From: Parietaria judaica
Lineage: Eukaryota; Streptophyta; Magnoliopsida; Rosales; Urticaceae
Direction: 5' to 3'
DNA length: 64,000 bases
Assembly: GCA_954871525.1 (NCBI GenBank)
Contig: OX940865.1
Coordinates: forward strand, 27,574,420-27,638,419
The notes below the pieces were generated by a model. That model made no database searches. It saw nothing but the letters and a program-made list of their open reading frames with translations, and was not told the DNA's origin. The first letter of the stretch is position 1. Each line of letters opens with the position of its first letter. Shown one piece after another: positions 1 through 14,034 of the stretch. The position numbers and the translations under genes were made by a program.

Positions 1-37
1 TTCGAAAAATGCTAAATTACCGCGACACATATTAGAA

Positions 38-1829
38 GGGATAATAGCGGTAAAAGTAGTTAAAATTAGGTTAAGTGTGCAAATAAGTGGTCAAAGCAAT
101 TTAATATCGACATAAGTAGCCAAAGTTTACCTAACCGTGGACAGTACAAATTCCATCCATTACATGCCAACGCCGTTTGCCACGTCATTTCCACTAGCGC
201 TGAGCTTTGGCCACTTATTTGCACAAATAGGCCTAACTTTGGTCACTTTTGCCGCTATTACCCCTTCATTTTTTTTACGTTCCAAAGTATTTTTGTAAGG
301 TTTATCTTGATATTTTTGTTAATTATTTGACTAAAATATAATTTCTAAAAGAACTAATTTCGTTTTCTAAATTTAGAACGATGAAAATCACTCTCAATTA
401 TGAAAACGTTAAAATGTGCTATCGGTTTCACGTGAAATTTATGATCATAGGACTTGACATAAAACATCTACATATATAATTTTATGGATCTTTTTTTTTT
501 TTTAAGGAAATACCCATTTAGCCACAATTTGTATTTTTTTTTAAAATTACTCATCATGTGTATAATGTACCAAAATGGGCAGTGTCTTAAAAAGTTTGTA
601 CAAAATGACAATTTTGTTGATAATGTTGGCATAACATTGTTAGTTAGAGCCGGGACTAAATCGAGACTTTGTAATTATTTTATGAAATTAATGTAATGAA
701 ACTTTACAGTACGAAGTAGTCTTTTGGTCTATAATGTTAAGGCCTCCTCGTTAATAGTTTGGCACACCCAAATACCACAGTTTCAGAAGAAAAAAAAATA
801 GCAGTAGCAACAATGATTTGATATGGTTTTTGAGATTATTGAAAGTGAGTAATACCTTCCTGTTCCGTATGGTGGTTTTCTTTTTATTTTTTTCGTTGCG
901 CCCCTAAATCATGATCTGGTAATTCGTACATGGCCGATAACCTCAACAATCTCTCGCTACTGACTATCCCGTGCCTTCGTGAACCAAACAGAGCGTAATT
1001 CTTCCAAGCATGGAGAGGCTAAACTAATCACTAGTAACCCCTACATGTTACGCAAAGTTAACAAAAATGATATTTTTTTTTTCTCCGTAAGTTATGTGTG
1101 GCGATTTCAAATGACTAAGTCAATAAAAGCATGGTACAATAAAATTTCATTAAATTAATAATCTTAATAAAATAATATTACAAAGTCTTGATTTTAGGCT
1201 TGGGCCCTTGGCTCTTACTAACAATGTTAGGCTAACAATATTAACAAAATTCTTATTTTGTACAAACTAAACTATCCATCATGGTACATTTTAATTCACA
1301 CAATGAGTAATTTAAAAAAAAATTATAAACTTGTGGCTGGATGAGTATTTCGTATAATTTCCTTAGAAAAAAACTTATGGTCCCTAACAATTAAATATAT
1401 AAAGGTTTTATGTCAAATACTGTGATCATAAATTATAAGTTAAACCGATAGCACATTTTTAATGATTTCAGAGTTGAGAGTGATTTTCATCGTTCTAAAT
1501 TAAAAAAATAGAATCAGCTCTTTCAAAAATCAGAATTTAGTCAAATCTTAACAAAAAATATCTCGATAAACCCTAAAAAATACTTTGGAACGTAAAAAAT
1601 TTAAGCGGTAATAGCGGCAAAAGTGGCCAAAGTTAGGCCTACTGTGCAAATAAGTGGCCAAAGCTCAGCGCTCATCAAAATAACGTGGCAAACGGCGTTG
1701 GCATGGAATGGATGGAATTTTTATTGTCCACGGTTTTGGTAAAATTTCGCTACTTATGCCGATATTAAATCGTTTCGGCCACTTATTTGCACTTAGCCCA
1801 ACTTTAGCTACTTTTGCCGCTATTATCCC
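38..1829. mobile_element. Foldback (long-TIR) Mutator-like non-autonomous element, copy 1
   Basis: The left arm, about 38-710, is the reverse complement of about 1133-1829 with scattered mismatches, leaving roughly 400 bp in the middle. The ends read GGGATAATAGCGG and CCGCTATTATCCC. Each arm is also partly palindromic: a GATAATAGCGG start and a GCCGCTATTACC stretch near 235-277 face each other. No transposase coding was seen. The 9-bp flanks (29-37 and 1830-1838) do not match well, so the target duplication has decayed or the ends are slightly off. Assignment to a Mutator-like group rests on three related elements in this window that have perfect 9-bp duplications. Confidence 0.75.
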
Positions 1830-2184
1830 AAAAATTAATGACGGAAGATCTTCTTTTTTTGACTTTCACCAATTTATATAAAATATTTAGCCAATGTATT
1901 TCAATTTATGGAAAATATTTTATAACATTTTACGATTAAATAAACTTCTGTACATATTCTTCAAGTTTACATTGAGAATCGAGTAATGAAATAGAATTGT
2001 ACTAATGCAAATGCATCAGGCCCATCGTGCAATTATTGGGCTTTCAACTTCATAAGAAAATCGTGGCTTTTATGCGTTCAATAGAATTCTATCTCCATTC
2101 TTTCAACAAAGAAAAAATAAAATAAAATAAAATTCTATCTCCATTAAAAAAATTAACCGCAAGCGAAAAAGAAGATTCAAATTT

Positions 2185-2530
2185 TAAAGTAATTCATGGC
2201 TTTTTAATACGCTAAATAAAGTAATTTAGGAATATTTACATGCTATACAATAAAACCCATTAAGGTTCAATACCTATTGGACTCTAAGAAACACAAAAAC
2301 TCAAATTCCCGAATAAATAGCTCACAACACCCGTGTGATCTCTCTCTATAATATTTATAGCGATCTTCCTCACCCTCAATACCCCTGATCAGAGCAGAGT
2401 CTCTCACTACTTCTCACTCTTTCAAAACATTCAAGAACATTCATGGCGCTTCAGATGATCAATAAGCAAGGATGATATCTTCCTCGCCCTCAATACCCCT
2501 GATCAAAGCTAGGGTTTGCGAATCACACTC
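2185..2530 (+). pseudogene. Duplicated RPS3 promoter and first exon, broken
   Basis: This stretch resembles 3,945-4,260, the promoter, leader and exon 1 of the intact RPS3 gene downstream. Both have a GGCTTTTTAATACGCTAA block, a CCTGATCAGAGC-like leader, and an ATG (2443-2445 here). The predicted peptide MALQMINKQG ends at a TGA, against MAIQMSKKRK in the real gene, and there is no later RPS3 exon. A CTCAATACCCCTGATCA block occurs twice (about 2373 and 2490), a small internal duplication. It is a non-coding relic, though the promoter part could still be active. Confidence 0.7.
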
Positions 2531-3940
2531 AGCTTCAGAGTCTCTATGACTGTTATTCAAGTACGGAAAATCATTTTTTAATTCATATATGGAACAAAAT
2601 CCAGTGGAAGCCAATGTTGTTTCTCATTTTTCGACAACATGATTGTCATCCAAGCACGGAAACGACGAAAATTGTAATGGAGTTCGATGGGTAATGAATA
2701 GGTTAATACGATGTTATATCGCTCGTTTTATAATACTTTAGACTAATTGTTCACTCTTGTTTTTCCGATGTGGGACTAACTAATTTTTCTTCTCTATGCT
2801 TCTGTGAGAGTATGACTTTTTGGCTTTACCATACTACTCAAATTGAAGTGTCAGTATTCTGTGTTATTTCTTTTATATTTATTATTTGGCTTATAATTAC
2901 TCAAATTGGTGTGTTTATAATTGTACGATACTTAATTTTTAGGTAAACAATTGTATGCTTAATTTAATCTTAATAAAAATATGATACTATTAGAATTTTG
3001 TTTTTGTTTTTTTGATTTTTCCGTTAGTATGAGATATGCCTGTGAAGTTTATAAGGCATTTTATTTCCCCATCTTTCCTCGCGACATGCAACATACACGT
3101 AAAATAGAGGGAGCTAAATGACATTTGCATCGGCATATAAAGTAGAAGGCCCTTCAAGGTGTGACCCATTGTTCCGGGTGTAACCGTGTAAGAAGGCCCA
3201 CATATTGATAAAAATAGTTATTTGGAATAATCTTACGAATAATTGGATGATCATCCTCTTTTTGGAGAATAGCTTTTTGTGTACGCGTGCTGCTGAGGTA
3301 AGCTTCGAACTGTCTTCGGTTTCAATTTTACTTTTAAAAAATTCTTCAAAGCTCAAACTCTTTTCCTTATGTTTTAAATTAAAAAATTGCATATTTTCTT
3401 GTTTAGACCAACCACCAATTATTAGTTAATGCTATTTATTTAGTTAAAATATATTTAGTAGCATTTTATGTTTAAATATATTTTCGATACCAATTCTTAA
3501 AGTTAAAATTGAATCTCCACCGGCCAATATGATACCTGTGATCTCTGAGATGAAAAATAATGCATAATTTTATCCACTGATGAACCTTTCCTACATTTCA
3601 TCAGGCCCATTATGGATTTATTGGGTTTTCTACGAGCTCTCTTTACTAAATATAGGATATTTATTTTTGAATAAAAAATAAAATAACCAACATAAATATC
3701 AAATATTTTTATTTCATTGTACCAGACACTTAATTATTTTGCGTTCGAAGTTTTAATTTTACAATTTTGCTTTCACAAAATTTTGTCTATTTTTAATATT
3801 ACTATAAAATCAAAATATTTTCTATGTATTTAACTCATAGACACATGTCTATGAATTAAACAGCATATGCAAGACTTTTTAAATAAACAAAAAACAGACC
3901 AAATATTAGAGAAAATAAAAAGTAAAACAGATAAAATAAA
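2531..3940. other. AT-rich intergenic DNA
   Basis: I see no supported gene here. The only notable signal is a minus-strand AGTCCCACATCGG block at 2765-2777, followed about 30 bp further along that strand by a TATTATAAAA box. This resembles the upstream element plus TATA layout of plant snRNA promoters, but no snRNA sequence was recognised after it. Short open frames near 3114-3430 look like chance. Confidence 0.5.
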
Positions 3941-3990
3941 ATATTTAAATTTAAAATTATGGCTTTTTAATACGCTAATAAGATTAGGTT

Positions 3991-4153
3991 TTGGCCCATC
4001 AAGAATATGTTGGGCTCACAACGTGATTAGGCCTTCAGAAGATAAAAGATCCAATCTCAGCCGTCCGATAGTGAAATCTCTAATTCACATGGACCGTCGG
4101 ATCTCTCTCTCCCTAATACTTAGAACGATCTGTTCTCGTCTTCAAAACCCTAA
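3991..4153 (+). promoter_or_regulatory. RPS3 promoter: site II-type boxes and telo-box
   Basis: GGCCCA at 3993-3998 and TGGGCT at 4011-4016 are site II-type elements in opposite orientations. AAAACCCTAA at 4144-4153 contains the telo-box AAACCCTA. This pairing is typical of plant ribosomal-protein promoters, where it drives expression in dividing cells. The boxes lie 75-235 bp before the RPS3 start codon. Site identity is seen in the sequence; function is inferred from the family. Confidence 0.65.
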
Positions 4154-4227
4154 TCAGAGCTAGGTTTGGCACTCTCGATTTCAGGCTCCAAGCTCAGTCT
4201 CGCACCAGATCCTCTCTCGGAGCAATC

Positions 4228-6411
<2,184 letters not shown>

Positions 6412-7222
6412 TCATGTCGTTTTGATTCTGCGGTTTTTGTTTATTTAAGGTTAGAGCAACATGTTGAATTTTTTATGGTTAAAACGCCTAAGTGCCAAAG
6501 ACGAGAGTGTTTTATGTCTCACTTCTACTATTCCAGAAGATTTTTTGATACTTAATTTTACTTGTTTTTATTTTTATCACGTGCTCTTGGATACTAGTTC
6601 GAATCTAAAACTGAGAAACAAAAATAGTTTAATTGGAATATATTTATTTTAAACAATATATAATATATGCTCTTGAGAAAACATAAGGACTTACAAATAC
6701 AAGCAATGCCCGGCTTACTATATATAATAATATAGTTTAGTGGTTAGTTGTGTTATGATTTATGATGGTAAAATAATTCTATGTAATTTGAATCTGAATC
6801 ATTATGAGACAAAAGGGTGCATTTTCTTTATTGTTACTGTTGAATCTTTTACAGTCAACATAAGTTACAGAATATTAATTTATATAAATATTGCAACAAA
6901 TCAAAATTTCATGGTGAAAAAAAAAAGGGTAAGGACTTACAAATACAAGCAATGCCCGGCTTAATGGAAACGGAGCCGGTTATTCTACTAATACATGTTG
7001 GGGAATCTACATTGAAGAAACAAAAAATGTAACTAAGAATTTTGATTAAATAATATTTTCTTACAATTCAAACTTCAACTAATGTTATTAGGTTGTTTTT
7101 TTAATAATTTTTAACTTTGATACTACAATAAAATTCGATGGTCTCAGGCCATTTAAAAAAGTGGAGGAAACAGCAAAACTAGCTATAAACTAAATGTTCC
7201 CTCAAAAAATAAAAAAAAGCTA
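6412..7222. other. RPS3 3' flank and start of the RPA1 duplication unit
   Basis: No gene is seen. ACTTACAAATACAAGCAATGC occurs at about 6690 and again at about 6933. The stretch from about 6760 to 7140 is similar to about 11040-11420, which precedes the second RPA1 gene; for example, both contain ATCTACATTGAAGAAA. It therefore marks the upstream end of the tandem duplication that holds the RPA1 pair. Confidence 0.6.
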
Positions 7223-7231
7223 TAAATTAAA

Positions 7232-8359
7232 GGGTTAATTGCGGCAACAATATCCAACCTTTGGTCAAATTCTCTGCTGTGTATACAACCTCCTTAAATG
7301 GCGGCAAAAGTACCCAAACTTGGCATTTAGGAGTTGACTGAAAAAATTCACCTATGTGGCAATCACCCTTTGCCACGTGGCATGCCACATGGCACTTGGC
7401 CGCCACGTGGCATGCCACGTAATTATTATTTTTTAATTAATTTTTTTAAATTTTTTTTTTATAAAAAACTTTTTAATTTTTTTTAAAAAAAATTATTTTT
7501 CCATAATAACTTAAATATTCATTATTAGTTTTGTTATTAAATATAATTATTCATTTTAGAAAAGTGGATCAAACAAAATAAATAAAGAAAAAAATCACCG
7601 TTCACGGTTCACTCAAGCTCCGCCTTCGATCCAGTTCACGGGTGAAATAAAACCGCTTAATATGTTTAATAAAAATAACCAATAATAATCATATGATTAT
7701 TTAACGACAATTTTCAAAACAAGAATAATTTATAAATAAAAAACATATTAAACAATTATTATTTATATAAAATACAAACACACAAAAAATATCATGCAAA
7801 CAAATAATAATAATTTTTTATTAAATATAAATATGACTACTATTTTTTGTTTTTCAATAAGTGGTGTGTATTTAATTATGTCTTGACTTTTTATACAATT
7901 TTGATGTGTTTATTAGTTATTATTATTATTATTAAACAATTTTATTTGACGCGTGAACCGGATCGGAAACGGAGTTCAAGTGAACCGTGAGCGGTGGTTT
8001 TTATTTTGTTCTACCCACTTTTTTAAAAATAAATAATTATAACTAATAATGAATATTTATATTTAAATATTCATTATTTGTTATTATTGAAAAAATATTT
8101 TTATTAAAAATAAAAATAAAAAATAATTTTTTAATTTTTTTTTAAAAAAAATTATTTAAAAAATAATAATTATGTGGCATGCCACGTGGCTGCCAAGTGC
8201 CATGTGGCATGCCACGTGGCAAAGGGTGATTGCCACATAGGTGATTTTTTTTTGTCAACTCCCAAATGCCAAGTTGGGTACTTTTGCCGCCATTTACGGA
8301 GGTTGTATACACAGCAAAGAATTTGACCAAAGGTTGGGTATTTTTGCCGCAATTAACCC
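7232..8359. mobile_element. Foldback Mutator-like element, copy 2, in RPA1 promoter
   Basis: The ends are GGGTTAATTGCGGCAA and TTGCCGCAATTAACCC, flanked by a perfect 9-bp duplication, TAAATTAAA, at 7223-7231 and 8360-8368. The arms are long inverted repeats that run deep into the element: CACGGTTCACT-like sequence at about 7600 pairs with AGTGAACCGTGAG at about 7980. Subterminal GCCACGTGGCATGCCAC blocks are repeated. There is no coding capacity. A 9-bp target duplication is the hallmark of Mutator-like transposition. It sits about 200 bp before the RPA1 copy 1 start and is absent from the copy 2 promoter. Confidence 0.88.
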
Positions 8360-8380
8360 TAAATTAAATGTTGTTTTCAT

Positions 8381-8398
8381 AAAACGACATGTCGTTTT
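8381..8398. promoter_or_regulatory. Perfect 18-bp palindrome upstream of RPA1 copy 1
   Basis: AAAACGACATGTCGTTTT is its own reverse complement and lies about 165 bp before the start codon, 22 bp from the foldback element. Related boxes precede RPA1 copy 2 and the Sec61 alpha gene, so it is a candidate shared cis-element. The factor that binds it is not known to me. Confidence 0.55.
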
Positions 8399-8563
8399 TA
8401 ATATGTGAAATAGGAAAATGAAGAGCCGAGAGCGATTACCCGAATTTCAAAATCCCTCGTTTCCATTTCCATTCGCTCCACGAACCGCCATTTCCCTCCA
8501 GTTCCCTCCCCTGCAGTTCGGTCCCTTCTTCCTTCTCTGCGGTTAGGGTCTCCGCCTGAGACT

Positions 8564-10840
8564 ATGGCGGTGCAGCTCACTCCGAACGCGATCTCCGCCG
8601 TCACCGCCGGCGACGTGTACGCCAAGCCGCTGGTTCAGATCGTCGACATCAGGCTCATGAGCTCTCAGGAGAGGTACCGCTTTCTCCTCTCCGACTCGGT
8701 GGCGACTCAGCACGCCATGCTCGCCGCTCAACTCAACGACCGAGTCAAGAAAGGCTCCGTCAAGAAAGGCTCCGTGGTTCAGCTCATCGAGTACGCCTGC
8801 AGCGATATCGAGAATCGCAAGTCAGTCTCTCTTTCAAACTCGCTTTTGTTGATTTTTTTTTGGATTTTGATTTCATTTTAGGCGATTGTTGTCTGGTTCA
8901 GATGAAAACTTCAGTGATTATGAATATTTGGGGCTCGATTCGCATGATTTAGAAGTATTCGAATGGTTATGATTGTATATCACTCTTTGGAATATGATTG
9001 TTAATGTCGGACTCGAAACTAGTTAGCCTTCTAAAATCTCGATTACAGTTTTTCGTGTTCTCTAGCTGATCGTTCTGGTGATTTTTGCTCTTTTTTTGTG
9101 ATTCTAGGCTGAGTTTTGTGCAGTAATTCGTGTATTTATGCTGATCGTAATCTCTCTATGCTTTATCGTTTCACATGTTTTGTTCTGTGTTGATCCTGTA
9201 GGATTATTGTTGTGCTCGACATGAACACGGTTATACTGGAATGTGATATTCTCGGAAATCCAAAATTGTTAGGCCAATCTGATTCCACAGCTCGGAACAG
9301 CGATTCTATGACTCAGAAGTCTAATTTGAACTCTAATTTTCAGCCACCAGCTATGGATACCGGTAATCAGTTGCGACCTGCGAATAACGGTGCCAACGCG
9401 CGGAGTTTCCCTTCTGTAGTTCAACCTCCTTATCAGCCTCCTCCGAACTACAAAGGCCATGGCGCTATACGGAGGAATGATGCACCGGCACGGGTTATCC
9501 CTATCTCGGCTCTGAATCCTCCTAACCAAGGAAGGTGGACGATCAAGGCAAGAGTGACTGCGAAAAGCGATCTGCGAAGGTACAATAATGCCTGGGGCGG
9601 TGGTAAAGTATTCTGGTTTGATCTCCTTGACTCTGATGGAGGAGAAATTCGTTTCACTTGTTTCAACGCAGTTGTTGACCGTTTCTACAAAACTATAGAT
9701 GTTGGTAGAGTTTACGTTATTTCCAATGGAAAATTGAAACCCGCTCAGAAGAACTTCAACCATCTGAAGAATGACTGGGAAATATTACTCGAGGCAACTT
9801 CGACGGTGGATCTTTGCCCCGATGAAGATGGTTCTATACCCAAGCAGCATTTTGCCTTCAAACCGATCAACGAGATCGAAAATGCTGATAATAACGCCAT
9901 TCTTGATGTTATCGGTATTGTGTCATCGGTCAACCCTTCGGTTTCTATCATGAGAAAGAACGGTTTGGAAATACAGAGAAGAATCTTGAATCTCAGGGAT
10001 TGGTCGGGGAAAACAGTTGATATCGCCCTTTGGGGAGAGCTCTGCAACAGAGAAGGTCAACAGCTGCAAGATATGTTAGACTCCGGAATCTTTCCCGTCT
10101 TAGCTGTAAAAGCCGGGAGGGTCAAGGACTTCAACGGGAAATCCGTAGGAACGATTCCCGCCACCCAGATCTTCACAAACCCGGATTTCCCGGAAGCTCA
10201 TAAACTAAGAAGCTGGTTCGATCAAGTGGGCAAGGATATTGTTTCCCACTCCATTTCCAAAGACGTAACCGCAGGAGCAGCGAAGAACGAGATCAGAAAA
10301 ACCATCTCTCAGATCCAGGATGAGGGTTTGGGAAGATCCGATAAGCCAGATTGGATCACCGTCAGGGCGATCATAACACACATCATAACCGACACTTTCT
10401 GCTACGCGGCTTGCCCATTGATGATTGGAGACAAACAGTGCAGCAAGAAGGTGACAATGTCATTGTCTAATAACAAGTGGCAGTGCGACAGGTGTAACCA
10501 GGAATTCGAAGAGTGCGATTACCGGTATCTCCTTAAAGCTCAGATCCATGATCCCTCAGGGTCGACCTGGGTGCAGGCTTTCCAGGAATCCGGCACAGAG
10601 ATCATGGGTTGTTCCGCGAAGGATCTGCACGAGTTGAGGCACAAAGAATGGAACGAAGCTAAATTAATTGACATCTTTCGGGGTAGACTTCTCAGGCAGT
10701 TTCTTTTCAAGCTCAAAGTCATAGAGGAGAGGCACGATGGTGAACAGAGGGTGAAGCTCACCGTCTTCAAGGCTGATGAGGTCGACTACGCTTCCGAGGG
10801 CAAATATCTGCTCGATTCAATCTCGAAATTCTCTAGGTAA
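8564..10840 (+). CDS. RPA1: Replication protein A 70 kDa subunit (RPA1), copy 1
   Basis: Two exons (8564-8820, 9202-10840) join with GTCAGT and GTAG sites to 631 residues, close to plant RPA1A and RPA1D length. RPA1 is the large subunit of the heterotrimer that coats single-stranded DNA in replication, repair and recombination in the nucleus. The N-terminal DBD-F domain spans about 4-110 (MAVQLTPNAISAVTAGD, QERYRFLLSD). A proline-rich linker (YQPPPNYKGHG) is followed by OB folds DBD-A and DBD-B (ISALNP, RWTIKARVTAKSDLRRYNN). DBD-C carries a zinc ribbon with C490, C499, C514 and C517. A repeated KKGSV pair occurs near residue 67. The ATG is supported by strong conservation with copy 2. It is intact, in tandem with copy 2, and has a transposon in its promoter. 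Confidence 0.94.
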
Positions 10841-11484
10841 TCAAGAACTCGAACGCGTTTGATTAATGATGTAGATGTCATATATTAATCTTACTAAATT
10901 TCTTAGGTTTTTTTTTGCCCCTCCTGAGATTACTACGTCTCGTGTTACATTATATTTAGTATTGACGGTCTTAGGAGTCTATGAACATATTGTAATATGC
11001 CCCTGGATTCAGATCTCGGACCCGGTGTAAAGGAACTGAGCGACAAGGTGCATTTTGTTTATTAATAATTATTGAACGTTTTGCTGTCATCATAAGTTAC
11101 AGAATATTATTTTCATTAAAATTGCAAGAAATCAAAATGTCAAGGTGACAAAAAAAAAAAAAAGACAAATGTAAGACGTAAAAAATACAAGCAATGTCCA
11201 ACTTGAGGGAAAATGGAGCCAAATTATTCTAAAATATTTTGACAATCTACATTGAAGAAATAAAAAATGACTTGTAGAATTTTGTTAAACTAATATATAA
11301 TAAATTAATAATTTTGATTAATAATATTTTTTTTTTTTTATAAAATCTTGACTTTAACTGACTTTACTAGATTTTTCTTCAATAAATTAATAATTTCGTT
11401 TATATCATAAATCCGGTGGTCTCAACTCTAAACGATTTCAATTGCGAGACTATGAACAGCCTCGGAAGGAGTAAAACAAGATAT
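10841..11484. other. Spacer between the RPA1 copies; duplication junction
   Basis: About 10890-11035 matches about 14110-14265 after copy 2. Both have CTCGTGTTACATTATATTTA and then GATCTCGGACCCGG. About 11040-11420 matches about 6760-7140 before copy 1. The duplication junction therefore lies near 11036. No gene is present. Confidence 0.6.
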
Positions 11485-11570
11485 AAAGCGACATGCCGTT
11501 TTCTTGAACAACATAAAACGACATGTCGTTCGAATGAACCAACCAAAACTTAAAACGACTTGTCGTTTTT
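11485..11570. promoter_or_regulatory. Three ACGACATG-type palindromes upstream of RPA1 copy 2
   Basis: AAAGCGACATGCCGTTTT, AAAACGACATGTCGTT and AAAACGACTTGTCGTTTTT occur within about 85 bp, 180-260 bp before the start codon. The matching position of copy 1 has one perfect palindrome. Either the motif has multiplied here or it was lost next to the transposon in copy 1. Regulatory function is inferred. Confidence 0.5.
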
Positions 11571-11747
11571 ATATGATGAAAAAGGAAGATAGAGGCCGAG
11601 AGCGAGTATAAAGAAAATAAAAATCCCTCGTCATTTCCATTCGCTCCACGAACCCGCCATTTCCAACCTCCATTTTCCTCCGGTTTCCCTCCCCTGCAGT
11701 TCCTGTCCGATCTGCGTTCTCTGCGGTTAGGGTCCCCGCCGGAGACC

Positions 11748-14034
11748 ATGGCGGTGCAGCTCTCGCCGAACGCGATCGCTGCCATCACCGCCGGCGACGT
11801 GAACGCCAAGCCGCTGGTTCAGATCGTCGACATCAAGCTCATCGGCTCTCAGGAGAGGTACCGCTTTCTCCTCTCCGACTCGGTCGCGACTCAGCACGCC
11901 ATGCTCGCCACCCAGCTCAACGACCGAGTCAAGAAAGGCTCCGTCAAGAAAGGCTCCGTGGTTCAGCTCGTCGAGTACATCTGCAGCGATATCCAGAATC
12001 GCAAGTCAGTCTCTCTTTCAATCTCGCTTTTGTTGATTTTGTTTGGATTTTGATTTTATTTTAAGGAATTGTTGTCTGGTTCAGATGAAAACTTCAGTGA
12101 TTATGAATATTTGGGGCTCGATTCACATGATTTAGAAGTATTCGAGTGGTTATGATTGTATATCACTCTTTAGAATATGATTGCGAATGTCGAACTCAAA
12201 ACTAGTTAGCGTTATGGCATCTCGATTACAGTTTTTTTCATTCTCTAGCTGATCGTTCTGGTGATTTTCGTTTGTTTGTTTGTGATTCTGAGCTTAGATT
12301 TGTGAAGAATGACACGTATTTATGCTAATCGTATTCTCTCGATGCTTTTACGCTTTAACGGCTGCGACTAATTTCACTTATTTTGTTTTATCTTGCTCCT
12401 ATAGGATTATCGTTGTGCTCGACATGAACACGATTATACTGGAATGTGATATTATCGGAAATCCGAAATTGTTAGGCCAATCTGATTCCACGGCTCGGAA
12501 CAACGATTCAACGACTCAGAAGTCTAATTTGAATTCTAATTTTCAGCAGCCAGCTAGGGTTTCCGATAATCAGTTGCGACCTGCGAATAACGGTGCCAAC
12601 ACGCAGAGTTTCCCGCCTGTAGTTCAACCTCCTTATCAGCCTCCTCCGAACTACAAAGGCCATGGCGCTATACTGAGGAACGATGCACCGGCGCGGGTCA
12701 TCCCTATCTCGGCTCTGAACCCTTACCAAGGAAGGTGGGCGATCAAGGCAAGAGTGACTGCGAAAGGCGATCTGCGAAGGTACAATAATGCCCGGGGCGA
12801 TGGGAAAGTATTCTCGTTTGATCTCCTGGACTCTGATGGAGGAGAAATTCGTGTCACTTGTTTCAACGCAGTTGTTGACCGTTTTTACGAAACTATAGAA
12901 GTTGGTAGAGTTTACCTTATTTCCAAGGGAAGCTTGAAACCCGCTCAGAAAAACTTCAACCATCTGAAGAACGAATGGGAAATATTCCTCGAGGCAACTT
13001 CTACGGTGGATCTTTGCCCCGAAGAAGATGGTTCTATACCCAAGCAGCAATTTTCCTTCAAACCGATCAACGAGATCGAAAGTGCTGATAATAACGCCAT
13101 TCTTGATGTTATTGGTATTGTGACATCAGTCAACCCTTCGGTTCCTATCATGAGAAAGAATGGTATGGAAACACAGAGAAGAACCTTAAATCTCAGGGAT
13201 TGGTCCGGAAAAACCGTGGAGCTCACTCTTTGGGGAGAGTTCTGCAACCGAGAAGGTCAACAGCTGCAAGAGATGTTTGACTCCGGAATCTTTCCTGTCA
13301 TAGCTGTAAAAGCCGGGAAAGTCAACGACTTCAGCGGGAAATCCATAGGAACAATTTCCGCCACTCAGCTCTTCACAAACCCGGATTTCCCGGAAGCTCA
13401 TAAACTAAGAAGCTGGTTCGATCAAGTGGGCAAGGATATCGCTTCCCACTCCATTTCCAAAGACATAACTGCAGGAGCAGCGAAGAATGAGATTAGAAAA
13501 ACAGTCTCTCAGATCAAAGACGAAGGTTTGGGAAGATCCGATAAGCCAGATTGGATCACCGTCAGGGCGACCATAACATTCATCAAAACCGACTCTTTCT
13601 GCTACACGGCTTGCCCATTGATGATTGGAGACAGGCAGTGCAGCAAGAAGGCGACAATGTCCGGTGACAAGTGGCAGTGCGACAGGTGTAACCAGGATTT
13701 CGAAGAGTGCGATTACCGGTATCTCCTTCAAGCTCAGGTCCAGGATTACTCAGGCTTGACATGGGTGACGGCTTTCCAGGAATCCGGCGCAGAGATCCTG
13801 GGTTGTTCCGCGAAGGATCTATACGTGTTGAAGTACAAAGAATTGAACGAAGCTAAATTCAGTGACATCGTTCGGGGTGGACTTTTCAAGCAGTTTCTTT
13901 TCAGGCTCAAAGTCAAAGAGGAGATGTATGGCGATGAACAGAGGGTGAAGATCACCGTCGTCAAGGCTGATCAGGTCAACCACGCTTCCGAGAGCAAATA
14001 TTTGCTCGATTCAATCTCGAAATTCTCTAGGTAA
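11748..14034 (+). CDS. RPA1: Replication protein A 70 kDa subunit (RPA1), copy 2
   Basis: Exons 11748-12004 and 12405-14034 give 628 residues with the same intron position and phase as copy 1. The order is DBD-F, linker, DBD-A, DBD-B and a zinc-ribbon DBD-C with C489, C498, C511 and C514. The protein is highly similar to copy 1, with scattered substitutions, one residue fewer at SALNPYQGRW (copy 1 has PPNQ) and two fewer before WQCDRC. The introns are also clearly alignable, so the duplication is fairly recent, but both frames are open. That suggests selection on both or too little time for decay. Plants keep several RPA1 paralogs with different roles in replication, repair and meiosis; I cannot assign a class to this one. 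Confidence 0.94.

Noticed and set aside
7260..8352. Open frames rich in WHAT, CHVA and similar repeats
   Set aside because: They are translations of CCACGTGGCATGCC repeats in a foldback transposon.
12322..12404. Upstream extension of RPA1 copy 2 exon 2 with its own ATG
   Set aside because: This lies in the intron. Splicing to exon 1 recreates the conserved DBD-F domain exactly as in copy 1.
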